Assembly: GCA_026992315.1 (NCBI GenBank) | Contig: JALXAG010000280.1 | Span: forward strand, 1 to 32,287 | Direction of reading: 5' to 3' | DNA from: Sneathiellales bacterium | Lineage (GTDB): Bacteria > Pseudomonadota > Alphaproteobacteria > Minwuiales > Minwuiaceae | DNA: 32,287 nt | Shown: in pieces, positions 1-7,836 of the stretch | How positions within the stretch are numbered: the first letter of the stretch is position 1 | Layout of the letters: every line of letters starts with the position of its first letter | Notes under the pieces: model-generated | What the model was told of the DNA's origin: nothing | The model's input: only the letters and a program-made list of their open reading frames with translations | Database searches by the model: none | Position numbers and translations under genes: made by a program

Positions 1-182
1 TCGTATCCATGCATGTCAGGCAGGTTCAGATCGAGAATGATGATGTCGTAATCATAGAGCTTGCCGAGATCGAGCCCTTCTTCCCCCAGATCCGTCGAAT
101 AGACATTGAAGCCTTCATTGCCGAGCATCAGTTCGATGCTCTGGGCCATGGCTGAATCGTCTTCGATCAATAAAACCCGCAT
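1..182 (-). CDS. ctrA: CtrA, cell-cycle response regulator (5' end only)
   Basis: Sixty codons of the N-terminal receiver domain are present; the gene runs off the left edge of the window. The protein begins [20 protein letters not shown], nearly identical to what I remember of Caulobacter CtrA. The acidic pair (D8, D9) and the phosphoacceptor Asp51, in [10 protein letters not shown], are visible. CtrA is an OmpR-type DNA-binding regulator that controls DNA replication, cell division and flagellar genes in alphaproteobacteria, phosphorylated through the CckA-ChpT relay. The start is supported by a strong ribosome site, GGAGGA, about 8 bases upstream of the ATG. A GAATC (GANTC) site lies inside the first codons at 154-158. 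The gene is divergent from fliI and shares a long upstream region rich in TTAA elements, which fits autoregulation. The output domain is outside the window. Confidence 0.93.
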   Translation of the reverse strand, partial: MRVLLIEDDSAMAQSIELMLGNEGFNVYSTDLGEEGLDLGKLYDYDIIILDLNLPDMHGY

Positions 183-452
183 ATCGTCTTTCTCCTCCGC
201 CATATGGCCGGAAGCACGCGGCAAAGCAGGAATTGCACATTCGCTGCAGGCGCTTCGTCCAATCGTTCGCTTCGCCTGATCCTTCCTGCCTGCCCGAAAC
301 CGGCGCGGATCAATTCCGTATGCGCCACCGGTATTCGGGCCGGTTCTGCCCTGTCCTTCATCCCGTACGGCCGCTTTCTGCTGCCTGGCCAGTTTCCTGG
401 CCGATCCTTTGGCGGCGAGATCCGGCCGACCGGATTTTAGACATATTCGTGC

Positions 453-497
453 CTAACTTGGTTAAAGTGTTAACGGTTAAGTTTAATTATTCCTTAA
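453..497. promoter_or_regulatory. Cluster of CtrA-like boxes between ctrA and fliI
   Basis: Five TTAA tetramers occur in 36 bases (462-465, 470-473, 477-480, 483-486, 494-497), preceded by CTAA at 453-456. The pair at 483-497 is a perfect TTAA-N7-TTAA, the established CtrA consensus. On the minus strand two TTAACC half-sites (475-480 and 460-465) face ctrA. The cluster lies about 300 bases upstream of the ctrA start and about 220 upstream of fliI, so it could serve CtrA autoregulation, fliI activation, or both. Binding is inferred from the motif only. Confidence 0.65.
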
Positions 498-683
498 CGC
501 CGCGCCAAAGACCATGAAAATGTGAAACGGTCGGCCGATGGCGGCAGGGAGGTTGCCTTCGTCTTCGGCACATCGGCAATTCCGCCCCGCCTGCAATGAT
601 GCCCGGCCGGATGGTCCAAGCGGTATTTTCATAAAATTTTACACATTCTTAAAATGCCATGGTCAAGATCGGCCCATGGCAGT

Positions 684-700
684 GATTCCGCTTTCGATTC
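684..700. promoter_or_regulatory. Two GANTC (CcrM-type methylation) sites upstream of fliI
   Basis: GATTC occurs at 684-688 and again at 696-700, 12 bases apart and ending 15 bases before the fliI start codon. GANTC is the target of the cell-cycle methyltransferase CcrM in alphaproteobacteria. Whether these sites overlap the fliI promoter or only its leader is not known. Confidence 0.45.
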
Positions 701-715
701 AGGCAAAGGTGTAGC

Positions 716-2077
716 GTGCACGGGCTGATTTCCGATCTGAAACGCATTCCCCCTTATCGCATTTACGGGCGCGTGGCGGCCATTCAGGGCCTGTTGGTCG
801 AGGTGGCCGGGGTGGAAAGGCGCCTGTCCATCGGCGCCCGTGTTCATCTGATGCGCCGCGATAACAGCCTGATCGACAGCGAGGTGGTCGGTTTCAAGGC
901 CAACCGGGCGCTGTTGATGCCCTTCGGGGCGCTGGATGGCATCGGCATGGGATCGAAGGCGCTGGTCGGCACGGCGGATCCGGTGGTCTATCCGGATGCC
1001 TCATGGCTTGGCCGGGTCGTCAATGCCCTGGGGGAGCCGATCGACGGCGGCCCGCCGCTGCATCATGGCCTGAAGGCCTGTTCCCTGCGCGCATCGCCGC
1101 CCCGGGCACATGAGCGCGGGCGCGTCGGCGGTAAGCTGGATCTGGGCGTGCGCGCGATCAATACCTTTCTTTCCTGCTGCCGTGGGCAGCGCATGGGTAT
1201 TTTCGCCGGCTCCGGCGTCGGCAAATCGGTGTTGTTGTCGATGCTGGCCCGTTATACGGCCTCCGATGTCAATGTGATCGGGCTGATCGGCGAACGCGGC
1301 CGCGAAGTGCAGGAATTCATCGAGGACGATCTGGGTCCCGAAGGGCTGGCACGCAGTATTGTCATCGTTTCCACATCCGATGAGCCGGCGCTCATGCGCC
1401 GCCAGGCCGCCTATATGACCCTGACGTTGGCGGAATATTTCCGGGATCAGGGCAAACAGGTTCTCTGCCTGATGGATTCGGTTACCCGATTCGCTCAGGC
1501 GCAGCGGGAAATCGGCCTCTCCGGCGGCGAACCCCCGGCGGCGAAGGGATATACGCCCACCGTTTTTGCCGAACTGCCGAAACTGCTGGAACGTGCCGGA
1601 CCGGGAACGGGCGGCGGCGCCATTACCGGCCTGTTCACGGTGCTGGTGGAAGGGGACGATCACAACGAGCCGATAGCCGATGCCGTGCGCGGCATTCTCG
1701 ACGGGCATATCGTGCTGGAACGCTCGATCGCCGAGCGGGGGCGCTACCCCGCGATCAATATTCTGCGGTCGATATCACGCACCATGCCCGGCTGTAACAA
1801 TGAGGAGGAGAACGCCCTCGTCTCCCGCGCGCGGGAATTGCTGGCCGCATATGATGACATGGCCGAGATGATTCGCATCGGCGCCTATCGCGAAGGGGCC
1901 GATCCGCGTATCGACGAGGCGATCCGCTATCAGCCGGCGCTGGAGGCCTTTCTGTCGCAGCGCAAGGACGAACCGGCAAGCCTGGAGGAAGGATATGCCC
2001 GTCTGGCCGAAATCCTGGGCATGCCGGCTCCCGGTGCCGGGATGGCTGAGCCCCCTCCGACGGGTGATGGCGAATGA
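716..2077 (+). CDS. fliI: FliI, flagellar type III export ATPase
   Basis: FliI is the cytoplasmic ATPase that, with FliH and FliJ, feeds substrates to the flagellar export gate. The 453-residue length is normal. An N-terminal beta-barrel region (about 1-90) is followed by the RecA-like core with Walker A GSGVGKS at residues 165-171, the [11 protein letters not shown] motif near 191, a Walker B-type strand ending in [14 protein letters not shown], and a C-terminal helical part. The start is a GTG at 716, chosen because the homologous N-terminus ([18 protein letters not shown]) begins there and AAAGGTG lies just upstream. fliI overlaps fliJ by four bases (ATGA), so the two are translationally coupled. 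A CtrA-like box lies about 220 bases upstream. The partner fliH is in the separate fliF operon on the other strand. Confidence 0.96.
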   Translation: MHGLISDLKRIPPYRIYGRVAAIQGLLVEVAGVERRLSIGARVHLMRRDNSLIDSEVVGFKANRALLMPFGALDGIGMGSKALVGTADPVVYPDASWLGRVVNALGEPIDGGPPLHHGLKACSLRASPPRAHERGRVGGKLDLGVRAINTFLSCCRGQRMGIFAGSGVGKSVLLSMLARYTASDVNVIGLIGERGREVQEFIEDDLGPEGLARSIVIVSTSDEPALMRRQAAYMTLTLAEYFRDQGKQVLCLMDSVTRFAQAQREIGLSGGEPPAAKGYTPTVFAELPKLLERAGPGTGGGAITGLFTVLVEGDDHNEPIADAVRGILDGHIVLERSIAERGRYPAINILRSISRTMPGCNNEEENALVSRARELLAAYDDMAEMIRIGAYREGADPRIDEAIRYQPALEAFLSQRKDEPASLEEGYARLAEILGMPAPGAGMAEPPPTGDGE

Positions 2078-2532
2078 AGGCGCTGAAGACTCTGATTCGC
2101 CTTCGCAATCTGGAACTGGACCGCCAGAGGCGCCAATTGACGGCCATGGAGGAGGAACGGGCGCAAATGCTGGCTGCCCTCAGGGAACTGGATGAGCAGC
2201 AGCAACAGGAGGCCTCGTTGGCCGGTGCGGTGATCGCTGCCGATGCCACAGCCGATGGCGCGGCCAATCCGGCCCTGTTCGCCTTCGGCGCCTATGCCAA
2301 TGCCTTGTTGCAGCGCCGTGAGGATCTGAAGATGGCGATTGCGGAAATCGACGAACGTATCGAAACCCAGCGCGAGCGCACGGCGGCGGCGTTTCGCGAA
2401 GTGAAAAAGTTTGAAAAGCTTCTGGAAAACCACCTCCGCCGTGAAAAACGGGAGGCCGACCGCCGCGAACAGGCCATGCTCGATGAAATCGCCCTGACCG
2501 GCTTCAGAAACAAGAAAGGCGCCGGTTGCTGA
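2074..2532 (+). CDS. fliJ: FliJ, flagellar export chaperone
   Basis: A 152-residue, charged, almost wholly alpha-helical protein of FliJ size, rich in Glu, Arg, Gln and Lys with coiled-coil heptads at both ends (about 10-50 and 75-140). An Ala-rich segment (about 50-72) probably forms the turn of the hairpin. FliJ sits in the centre of the FliI hexamer and links it to the export gate protein FlhA, which is encoded at 8881-10986 here. FliJ sequences diverge strongly, so the call rests on length, coiled-coil character, and position directly after fliI with a four-base ATGA overlap. A 113-base gap separates it from the downstream kinase gene. Confidence 0.85.
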   Translation: MKALKTLIRLRNLELDRQRRQLTAMEEERAQMLAALRELDEQQQQEASLAGAVIAADATADGAANPALFAFGAYANALLQRREDLKMAIAEIDERIETQRERTAAAFREVKKFEKLLENHLRREKREADRREQAMLDEIALTGFRNKKGAGC

Positions 2533-2645
2533 AGCTTTCGCCGGGGAGGGAGCCGATGCTGTTAAAGAAGCGTTCTTTGCTGTAATATCCTTGTGGTGCA
2601 ATCGCGATTAAGAATAAAGAAAAATCAACTGCCCCGGAGGGCTGC

Positions 2646-4436
2646 TTGAAATTACGCACCATTCTGACCCTGGCTTTTATTACGGTGGCGATCGTTCCCC
2701 TGCCGTTTATCTGGGTGTTCATGGAGAGGACGGTTCTCTCCCGGGAGGTCAGTGCCGCGCAGGAGCAGCTGCGGCTCAGGGCCGACAATCTCGCTAATGC
2801 CATTGCCTCCTATATTGACGATCTCGACAGCCTGGTCAGGGTTATCGCCGAAGAGAGCGGGCCCCTGCCCACGGCGCTGAACGATCTGGCCGCCGACAAG
2901 GCGGTCAATGAAGTCTATATCGAGACAGAAAGGGCAGGGGGCTGGCGCGCCCGTCTGGGACGCGGCAAGGGCTGGCGGCCCGATACATCCATGAGCGCAT
3001 CCATGACTGCCGATTTGCGCGCACGGGCATCGGCGAAATTGCAATTCCTGCCTGTCGGCGCGGTTGCCGTTCCTGACGGGGACCTGCTCGCCTTCATGCT
3101 TTCTGATCAGGGAAAATTGATTCTGGTCCTGATCGGCACGGAGAATATTGCCGCCATGCAGCGGCGGGTGCAGTTCGGGCGCAAGGGCCATGCCGCCATC
3201 GTCGATGTCAACGGTCGGGTTCTGGCCCATCCAAAGCGCGAATGGCGCCTGGCGCATAAGGATCTGTCCTCATTGCCGGTGGTCAGGGCAATGATGGCCG
3301 GGCGAAGCGGCATCATGCAGTTTTACTCGCCGGCGGTCGAAGCCCGGATGGTTACGGCATATACGGTTGTCGGGCGTACGGGGTGGGGGGTTATGGTTCC
3401 CCAGCCATTGTTCGAATTCGAAGACATAGCGGCATCCACAGGTCGGGCCGTTCTGCAGTTCGGTGCCATCGGTATCGTTCTGGCGGCGCTGGTCGGCTGG
3501 CTGCTGGCAGGGGTGCTGACCCGGCCGATCGGACGGATTACCGATGCAGCACGGCGTATTGCCGCCGGCGATGACGATGTCAGGGTCGCGCCGGGCGGCA
3601 TATTGCAGCCACAGGAATTTGCGGCGCTCAGCAGTGCCTTTGACAGCATGTCGGCCCGGGTGTCCCAATCGCGCCGGCAGATGGAGGAAGCCGTGGAGGA
3701 GGCCCGCCTGGCGGATCGGGCGAAAAGTGAGTTCCTCGCCAATATGAGCCACGAACTGCGCACGCCGCTGAATGCGGTCATCGGTTTTGCCGAAGTCATG
3801 CAGATGGAGCTGATGGGGCCGCTCGGCAACGATGCCTACAAATCCTATGTCGAGGATATACGGGCATCGGGCAAGCATCTGCTGACGCTGATCGAGGATA
3901 TTCTGGATCTGTCCAAGATCGAAAGCGGCATGATGGAAATCGAGGAAGAGGACGTCGATCCTGCCACGGTCATCGAAGCGACACTGGCCCTGACCAGGGT
4001 TCCGGCAGCCCGCAACAACATTCATGTCGAAACCGATATTCCGGTTCCCTGCCCGGTCCTGCGCGGGAATGCCACGCGTCTGAAACAGGTGCTGATCAAT
4101 CTGGTCAGCAACGCCATCAAATTCACCGAGCCGGGCGGCAGGTTATGGATCCGCTGCTGGCAGGAGGAAAACGGCGGTATGGGCATTTCCGTTCGCGACA
4201 ATGGCATCGGCATGAGCGAGGAGGAGATCGCCATTGCCCTGAGCCCGTTCGGGCAGGTGGAGACGGTGCTTTCAAGCAAGTTTTCCGGTACGGGGTTGGG
4301 ATTGCCCCTGGCCAAACGCCTGACGGAGATTCTCGGCGGGGAGATGACGATCCGAAGCAAACCCGGCGAAGGCACCGTCGTGATCCTGTTCTTCCCTGCG
4401 GCAAAAATCGTGCCGCCGGTTGTGCCGGTCACATAA
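2646..4436 (+). CDS. Membrane histidine kinase, Cache-HAMP-HisKA-HATPase, PleC/DivJ-like
   Basis: A 596-residue sensor kinase. A hydrophobic segment (about 5-25) and a second one (about 272-292) flank a periplasmic region resembling a Cache-type sensor (HAAIVDVNGRVLAHP near 182-196). A HAMP linker follows (about 290-345), then HisKA with the phospho-acceptor His369 in FLANMSHELRTPLNAVIGFA. The ATPase domain has an N box (NLVSNAIKFTE, from 485), G1 DNGIGM (518-523) and G2 GTGLGL (548-553). The HisKA stretch with MGPLGN...Y..YVEDIRASGKHLL resembles the PleC/DivJ/PdhS family that acts on DivK, so a role in the CtrA network is possible but inferred. Start is TTG at 2646 with CGGAGGG just upstream. 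No receiver domain or adjacent response regulator is present; the nearest one is ctrA, about 2.5 kb upstream. The sensed ligand is unknown. Confidence 0.85.
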   Translation: MKLRTILTLAFITVAIVPLPFIWVFMERTVLSREVSAAQEQLRLRADNLANAIASYIDDLDSLVRVIAEESGPLPTALNDLAADKAVNEVYIETERAGGWRARLGRGKGWRPDTSMSASMTADLRARASAKLQFLPVGAVAVPDGDLLAFMLSDQGKLILVLIGTENIAAMQRRVQFGRKGHAAIVDVNGRVLAHPKREWRLAHKDLSSLPVVRAMMAGRSGIMQFYSPAVEARMVTAYTVVGRTGWGVMVPQPLFEFEDIAASTGRAVLQFGAIGIVLAALVGWLLAGVLTRPIGRITDAARRIAAGDDDVRVAPGGILQPQEFAALSSAFDSMSARVSQSRRQMEEAVEEARLADRAKSEFLANMSHELRTPLNAVIGFAEVMQMELMGPLGNDAYKSYVEDIRASGKHLLTLIEDILDLSKIESGMMEIEEEDVDPATVIEATLALTRVPAARNNIHVETDIPVPCPVLRGNATRLKQVLINLVSNAIKFTEPGGRLWIRCWQEENGGMGISVRDNGIGMSEEEIAIALSPFGQVETVLSSKFSGTGLGLPLAKRLTEILGGEMTIRSKPGEGTVVILFFPAAKIVPPVVPVT

Positions 4437-4663
4437 TCGCGTATGAAGCCGGTGCGGGTGCTGCCTGTTTGGGGTATTTTGCCGGTATTGCCTTGCGTTC
4501 GTCGGGCGGATTATCTGGAAGCGGCGGCGCCTGTTCGATGCCGGTTTGCAGCGGGAAAAGAGCGTGAGCGGGCCGTGATACTTGAAATCCGTTGTCTGCT
4601 GCCTAAACTTTATTGACACGGCTTATGAGAGCCGTCTGGAAAATCTGACGATCGGGAAATGCC
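4437..4663. other. Kinase-cysE intergenic region
   Basis: This 227-base gap has no supported gene. It contains a TTGACA hexamer at 4613-4618 that looks like a -35 box for cysE, but no good -10 box lies 16-18 bases downstream. A short inverted repeat CGGCT-N6-AGCCG at 4619-4634 overlaps the end of that region. A cysE promoter here is likely from the spacing, but I cannot define it. Confidence 0.4.
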
Positions 4664-5494
4664 ATGCCCCAGACCGCCAAACGTTTTGCCACCTGCGATC
4701 CCGTCTGGGCATCGATCCGCGAAGAAGCCGTCGCCATGGCGGAAGCGGAGCCGGTTCTGGCCAGCTTCCTGCACGCGACCGTGCTCAATCATGAACGTTT
4801 CGAACAGGCGCTGAGCTACCATCTGGCGCAGAAACTGGGCAGTATGGAGGTCCCCTCCATGCTGTTGCGCCAGGTATTCGATGAGGCCTTGCTCGAACGC
4901 AACCGCCTCGGAGAAGCCGTGCGCGCCGATCTGGTGGCCGTGCGCGACCGCGATCCCGCCTGTACCAGTTTTCTGCAGCCCTTCCTGCATTACAAGGGGT
5001 TTCAGGCACTTCAGGCCTATCGCGTGTCCCATTGGCTGTGGAACAAGGGGCGCGAGGCCATGGCCCTGTTCCTGCAGAGCCGGGTGTCGGAGGCCTTCGC
5101 CGTCGATATCCACCCGGCGGCGCGCATCGGCCACGGCATCATGATCGACCATGCCACCGGTATCGTGATCGGCGAGACCACGGTGATCGGCAACAATGTT
5201 TCGATGCTGCAGGGGGTGACGCTGGGCGGCACCGGCAAGGAGAGCGGCGATCGTCATCCCAAGGTGGGCGATGGCGTGCTGCTGGCGGCCGGGGCCAGTG
5301 TGCTGGGCAATGTCACCATCGGCCACTGCGCCAAGGTCGGCGCCGGCAGCGTGGTGCTGAGCGATGTACCGGAAAATTGCACGGTTGCCGGTGTTCCGGC
5401 CAAGGTGGTCGGCTGTGCCGGCTGCGATCAGCCCTCGCGCGAGATGGATCAGCGCCTGCCCGGGGACGATCCGGAAGACGCTCCTCAGCCATAA
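4664..5494 (+). CDS. cysE: CysE, serine O-acetyltransferase
   Basis: CysE transfers the acetyl group of acetyl-CoA to L-serine, giving O-acetylserine for cysteine synthesis. The 276-residue protein has the usual two parts. An N-terminal helical domain (about 1-140, with LNHERFEQALSYHLAQKL) mediates trimer pairing, and a left-handed beta-helix of hexapeptide repeats (about 148-255) carries the active site. The catalytic pair matches the family: Asp148 in DIHPAA and His163 in MIDHATG. The substrate loop GVTLGGTGKESGDRHPK and the AGVPAKVVG close of the helix are present. The C-terminal tail is short and acidic; in enteric CysE the tail binds cysteine synthase and mediates cysteine feedback, and I cannot tell whether that applies here. 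The gene stands alone and converges on the end of the flagellar operon. Confidence 0.95.
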   Translation: MPQTAKRFATCDPVWASIREEAVAMAEAEPVLASFLHATVLNHERFEQALSYHLAQKLGSMEVPSMLLRQVFDEALLERNRLGEAVRADLVAVRDRDPACTSFLQPFLHYKGFQALQAYRVSHWLWNKGREAMALFLQSRVSEAFAVDIHPAARIGHGIMIDHATGIVIGETTVIGNNVSMLQGVTLGGTGKESGDRHPKVGDGVLLAAGASVLGNVTIGHCAKVGAGSVVLSDVPENCTVAGVPAKVVGCAGCDQPSREMDQRLPGDDPEDAPQP

Positions 5495-5523
5495 CGCCGG
5501 AGGAGCCGGAAGAGATAAAGCGC

Positions 5524-7017
5524 TCAGGCGTAGATATCGGGATGCGGTGCGCCGCCTGGGGGCGGCAGCGGCGGCAGATTCGCATCGGTGCTGAAGGCGA
5601 TCTCGCCGCCATAGCCGTATAGCGACAGGGCATCGTGAAAGATCGTTTCGATATGCCTGCGCATGTGTTCGGGCGCCGTGCGCTGGCTGCGGATGATCAG
5701 ATCGAAGCGCCGGGCCCGCACCAGCCCGTCCAGGCGCCAGCGCCCCAGCCGCGAGAATTCCAGATCCAGCATGAAGCGGGTTTCGCGCGGGTCTTCCCCG
5801 CCGCCGTCCTTGCGGCGTTTCTCCTGCCCCTGGCGGTAGTGCAGCAGGATGCGCTCGATGCGCCCGTCAGCGAGGAAGGGCAGAAACAGGCTGCGCATAT
5901 CCGTATTACCGCTGTTAGAGCGTTCCTCGGGCGCGGGCGGGGGCTGTTTTTCATGGCTCAGCCGGCGCAGCAGATCCTCCCGCCCCAGATCCCGCAATTT
6001 CTGAACCGTGGCGGCCCCGAGCCAGGCCTGCGCATCGCCGCCCAATGCCTGAAGCAGAAAAAGCATGGTGCTGGTAAGCTTCGGCCCCGGCTGCGGCAGG
6101 CGCGATTGCAGGCCGCGCGCCAGCTCGGGTGCGTGACGTAAAAGAACCGCCTGAATTTCTTCCAGCAACGGCCAGCGTTGCGCTTCGGCGCTTTTGCCGG
6201 GCAGACCGGCAGGCGAAAGGGAGGGCGAACCGGGGGGCGCGCCGGGATTGGTGGTCCGGTTTTCCTGTCCGGCTGCGGCGTCCGGCCGCGAGGGTTGCGC
6301 GGGGAAGGAAACCAGCACCGTATCGCCGGGGCGCAGATTGGCGGGCGGGCGGTGAACGGCGATGGTGGAACGACCGATGCGCAGTACCAGCTCGTTATTG
6401 CGGCTGCCGCGGCGCACCGTGGCTTCGATGCTGCCGGGTTCCGCCGTGCCGCCGGAGGGACTGATCGACAGGCGGATGTCCTGACCGGTCTTGAGAATGC
6501 GGTTGCCGCCCGGTAACGGCAGGGGCGGTCCGACGAGGCGGCCGCTGTAAAGAGGGCTTTCTTGCCCTTGGCCGCCAGGTGGCTTGTCTGCCGTAGCGCC
6601 GGCAAGGGCAATGAGCTTCAGTTCCATCTTTGGCGGCGGATCGGGCGCGATGCTGCCGATCTGCAGAAACTGGGCCAGCAATCTGTCGCCGACCTTCAGG
6701 GCAAGAAAGCGGATCGGCGTTCCAGCTTCGATGCGCCCGCCATTATCGAGAAAGGCGGAGGCCAGCCGGAAGGTGCCCCTGGGCGTCTGCAGCAGCAGAA
6801 CCGGCGGTTCCTGCTGTCCCTCGGCGGGGATGACCTTGCCGGTGAGGATTTCCCCGCGCCTGATGCCCGAGAGGGTGGCGGACAGTTCGATCAGGGAAGG
6901 CGCGGCCTCCCGGGCATTTGCCCGCTGTGGCGCCGTGCCCGCCTGTTCCCTGGACGGGCGCCGGTCGCCCTGTCCGACAGGGGTGGGCGGCGGGGCCGGG
7001 ATGAGCGGATCTGCCAT
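5524..7017 (-). CDS. FliK-like protein at the end of the fliF operon
   Basis: A 497-residue Pro/Gly/Arg-rich protein. Two probable beta-domains are seen: one near residues 55-120 (GEILTGKVIPAEGQ, then RFLALKVGDRLLAQFLQIG) and a similar one further on (ILKTGQDIRLSISPSGG, then LRPGDTVLVSFPA). Low-complexity linkers separate them. The C-terminal segment (FMLDLEFSRLGRWRLDG, then ARRFDLIIRSQR) has the pattern of the FliK/Flg_hook C-terminal domain that talks to FlhB. It lacks any signal peptide or membrane segment. The gene follows flhG by nine bases and has its own AGAGGA ribosome site. It is distinct from the canonical fliK at 19988-21355, so the window holds two FliK-related genes. A role in hook length, export switching or another flagellar step is inference; the family call is moderate. 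Confidence 0.6.
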   Translation of the reverse strand: MADPLIPAPPPTPVGQGDRRPSREQAGTAPQRANAREAAPSLIELSATLSGIRRGEILTGKVIPAEGQQEPPVLLLQTPRGTFRLASAFLDNGGRIEAGTPIRFLALKVGDRLLAQFLQIGSIAPDPPPKMELKLIALAGATADKPPGGQGQESPLYSGRLVGPPLPLPGGNRILKTGQDIRLSISPSGGTAEPGSIEATVRRGSRNNELVLRIGRSTIAVHRPPANLRPGDTVLVSFPAQPSRPDAAAGQENRTTNPGAPPGSPSLSPAGLPGKSAEAQRWPLLEEIQAVLLRHAPELARGLQSRLPQPGPKLTSTMLFLLQALGGDAQAWLGAATVQKLRDLGREDLLRRLSHEKQPPPAPEERSNSGNTDMRSLFLPFLADGRIERILLHYRQGQEKRRKDGGGEDPRETRFMLDLEFSRLGRWRLDGLVRARRFDLIIRSQRTAPEHMRRHIETIFHDALSLYGYGGEIAFSTDANLPPLPPPGGAPHPDIYA

Positions 7018-7026
7018 GGCATCCTC

Positions 7027-7836
7027 TCAGGCCCCGCCAAGCTTGCTGGCGAGGGTTTCTATGTCGCGGGCGGCATCGCAGTTGGGATGACGCGTCAGCA
7101 GGGGAGACTGGCGGCGTATGGCCTCTGCCACCCTGGCATCGCGGCGGATGACTCCGGCCAGAGGCGGAGAAATGTTCAGGAAGGAACGGCAGGCCTTGAG
7201 CAGCTTGTCATAGGTTGCCTTGCCCGCCTTGTGGCCGGAGGCCATGTTGACGACAATGCGCAGATCGGCGTTCTTGTCGCGCCCGTGGCTGACTTTGATA
7301 TAGGCATAGGCATCGGTCAGCGATGTCGGTTCGTCCGTCGTCACCACCAGCTTGGGCCCGGCGGAGCCGGAGAGCACGCGCACCGGCTGATCGACACCGG
7401 CGCCGAGATCGAGGACCACCTTGTCGTAACGGGTGGCGAGCTGGCGCAGTTCATTGCTCAGCGGACCGAGCCGGGCGGTGTTGAGATTGCCGAGAACGCC
7501 GGAACCGGATCGCCCGGCGATGATATCGAAGCCGCCGTTCTCGTAGCGGGTGATCGCGCCCTCCAGGCCGATATGGCCGCCGACCACCTGGCCGAGATCC
7601 ACTTCCGGCATCAGGCCGAGCTGGATATCCACATTGGCCAGTCCCAGATCGCCATCGAACAGCAAGGCCTTTCTGCCCGCGCGGGCCAGGGCATGGGCCA
7701 GGGATACGGAAAGCCAGGTCTTGCCGACGCCGCCCTTGCCGGATGCGACCGTGATGATATTGGCGCCTCTGGCCTGGGCGGCGGGATGGGTGGCGGGACG
7801 GCTGCGCCGTTGCAGCGGGATGGGGGAGACACTCAT
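7027..7836 (-). CDS. flhG: FlhG (FleN/YlxH), MinD-type flagellar number ATPase
   Basis: FlhG is a ParA/MinD-family ATPase that works with FlhF to set flagellar number and place. The 269-residue protein has the deviant Walker A motif SGKGGVGKTW (residues 32-41), the LLFDGDLGLANVDIQLGL stretch typical of MinD/FlhG switch regions, and a VVLDLGAGVD strand. Before the ATPase core there is a basic, Gln/Arg-containing leader (about 1-24) that in other FlhG proteins includes the DQAxxLR element activating FlhF; I do not see a clear copy of that motif here. It overlaps flhF by four bases (ATGA) and is followed by the FliK-like gene. Confidence 0.92.
   Translation of the reverse strand: MSVSPIPLQRRSRPATHPAAQARGANIITVASGKGGVGKTWLSVSLAHALARAGRKALLFDGDLGLANVDIQLGLMPEVDLGQVVGGHIGLEGAITRYENGGFDIIAGRSGSGVLGNLNTARLGPLSNELRQLATRYDKVVLDLGAGVDQPVRVLSGSAGPKLVVTTDEPTSLTDAYAYIKVSHGRDKNADLRIVVNMASGHKAGKATYDKLLKACRSFLNISPPLAGVIRRDARVAEAIRRQSPLLTRHPNCDAARDIETLASKLGGA

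Larger units (their letters stand above)
183..715. other. ctrA-fliI divergent intergenic region
   Basis: This 533-base stretch has no convincing gene; short ORFs here lack ribosome sites and recognisable protein. The part next to ctrA (about 183-440) shows no clear motif and probably holds a long ctrA leader. The central part (453-497) is AT-rich and holds a cluster of TTAA elements, listed separately. The part next to fliI (about 627-660) is AT-rich and could hold the fliI core promoter, but I cannot fix -35 and -10 boxes. A loose inverted repeat GGCA-N7-TGCC sits at 543-557. Confidence 0.7.

Noticed and set aside
543-557. GGCA-N7-TGCC upstream of fliI as a FlbD site
   Set aside because: Spacing differs from the fliF and fliK sites, so it is probably chance.
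4613-4635. TTGACA as a cysE -35 box
   Set aside because: No acceptable -10 box at 16-18 bases; I list it only as a note for the gap.
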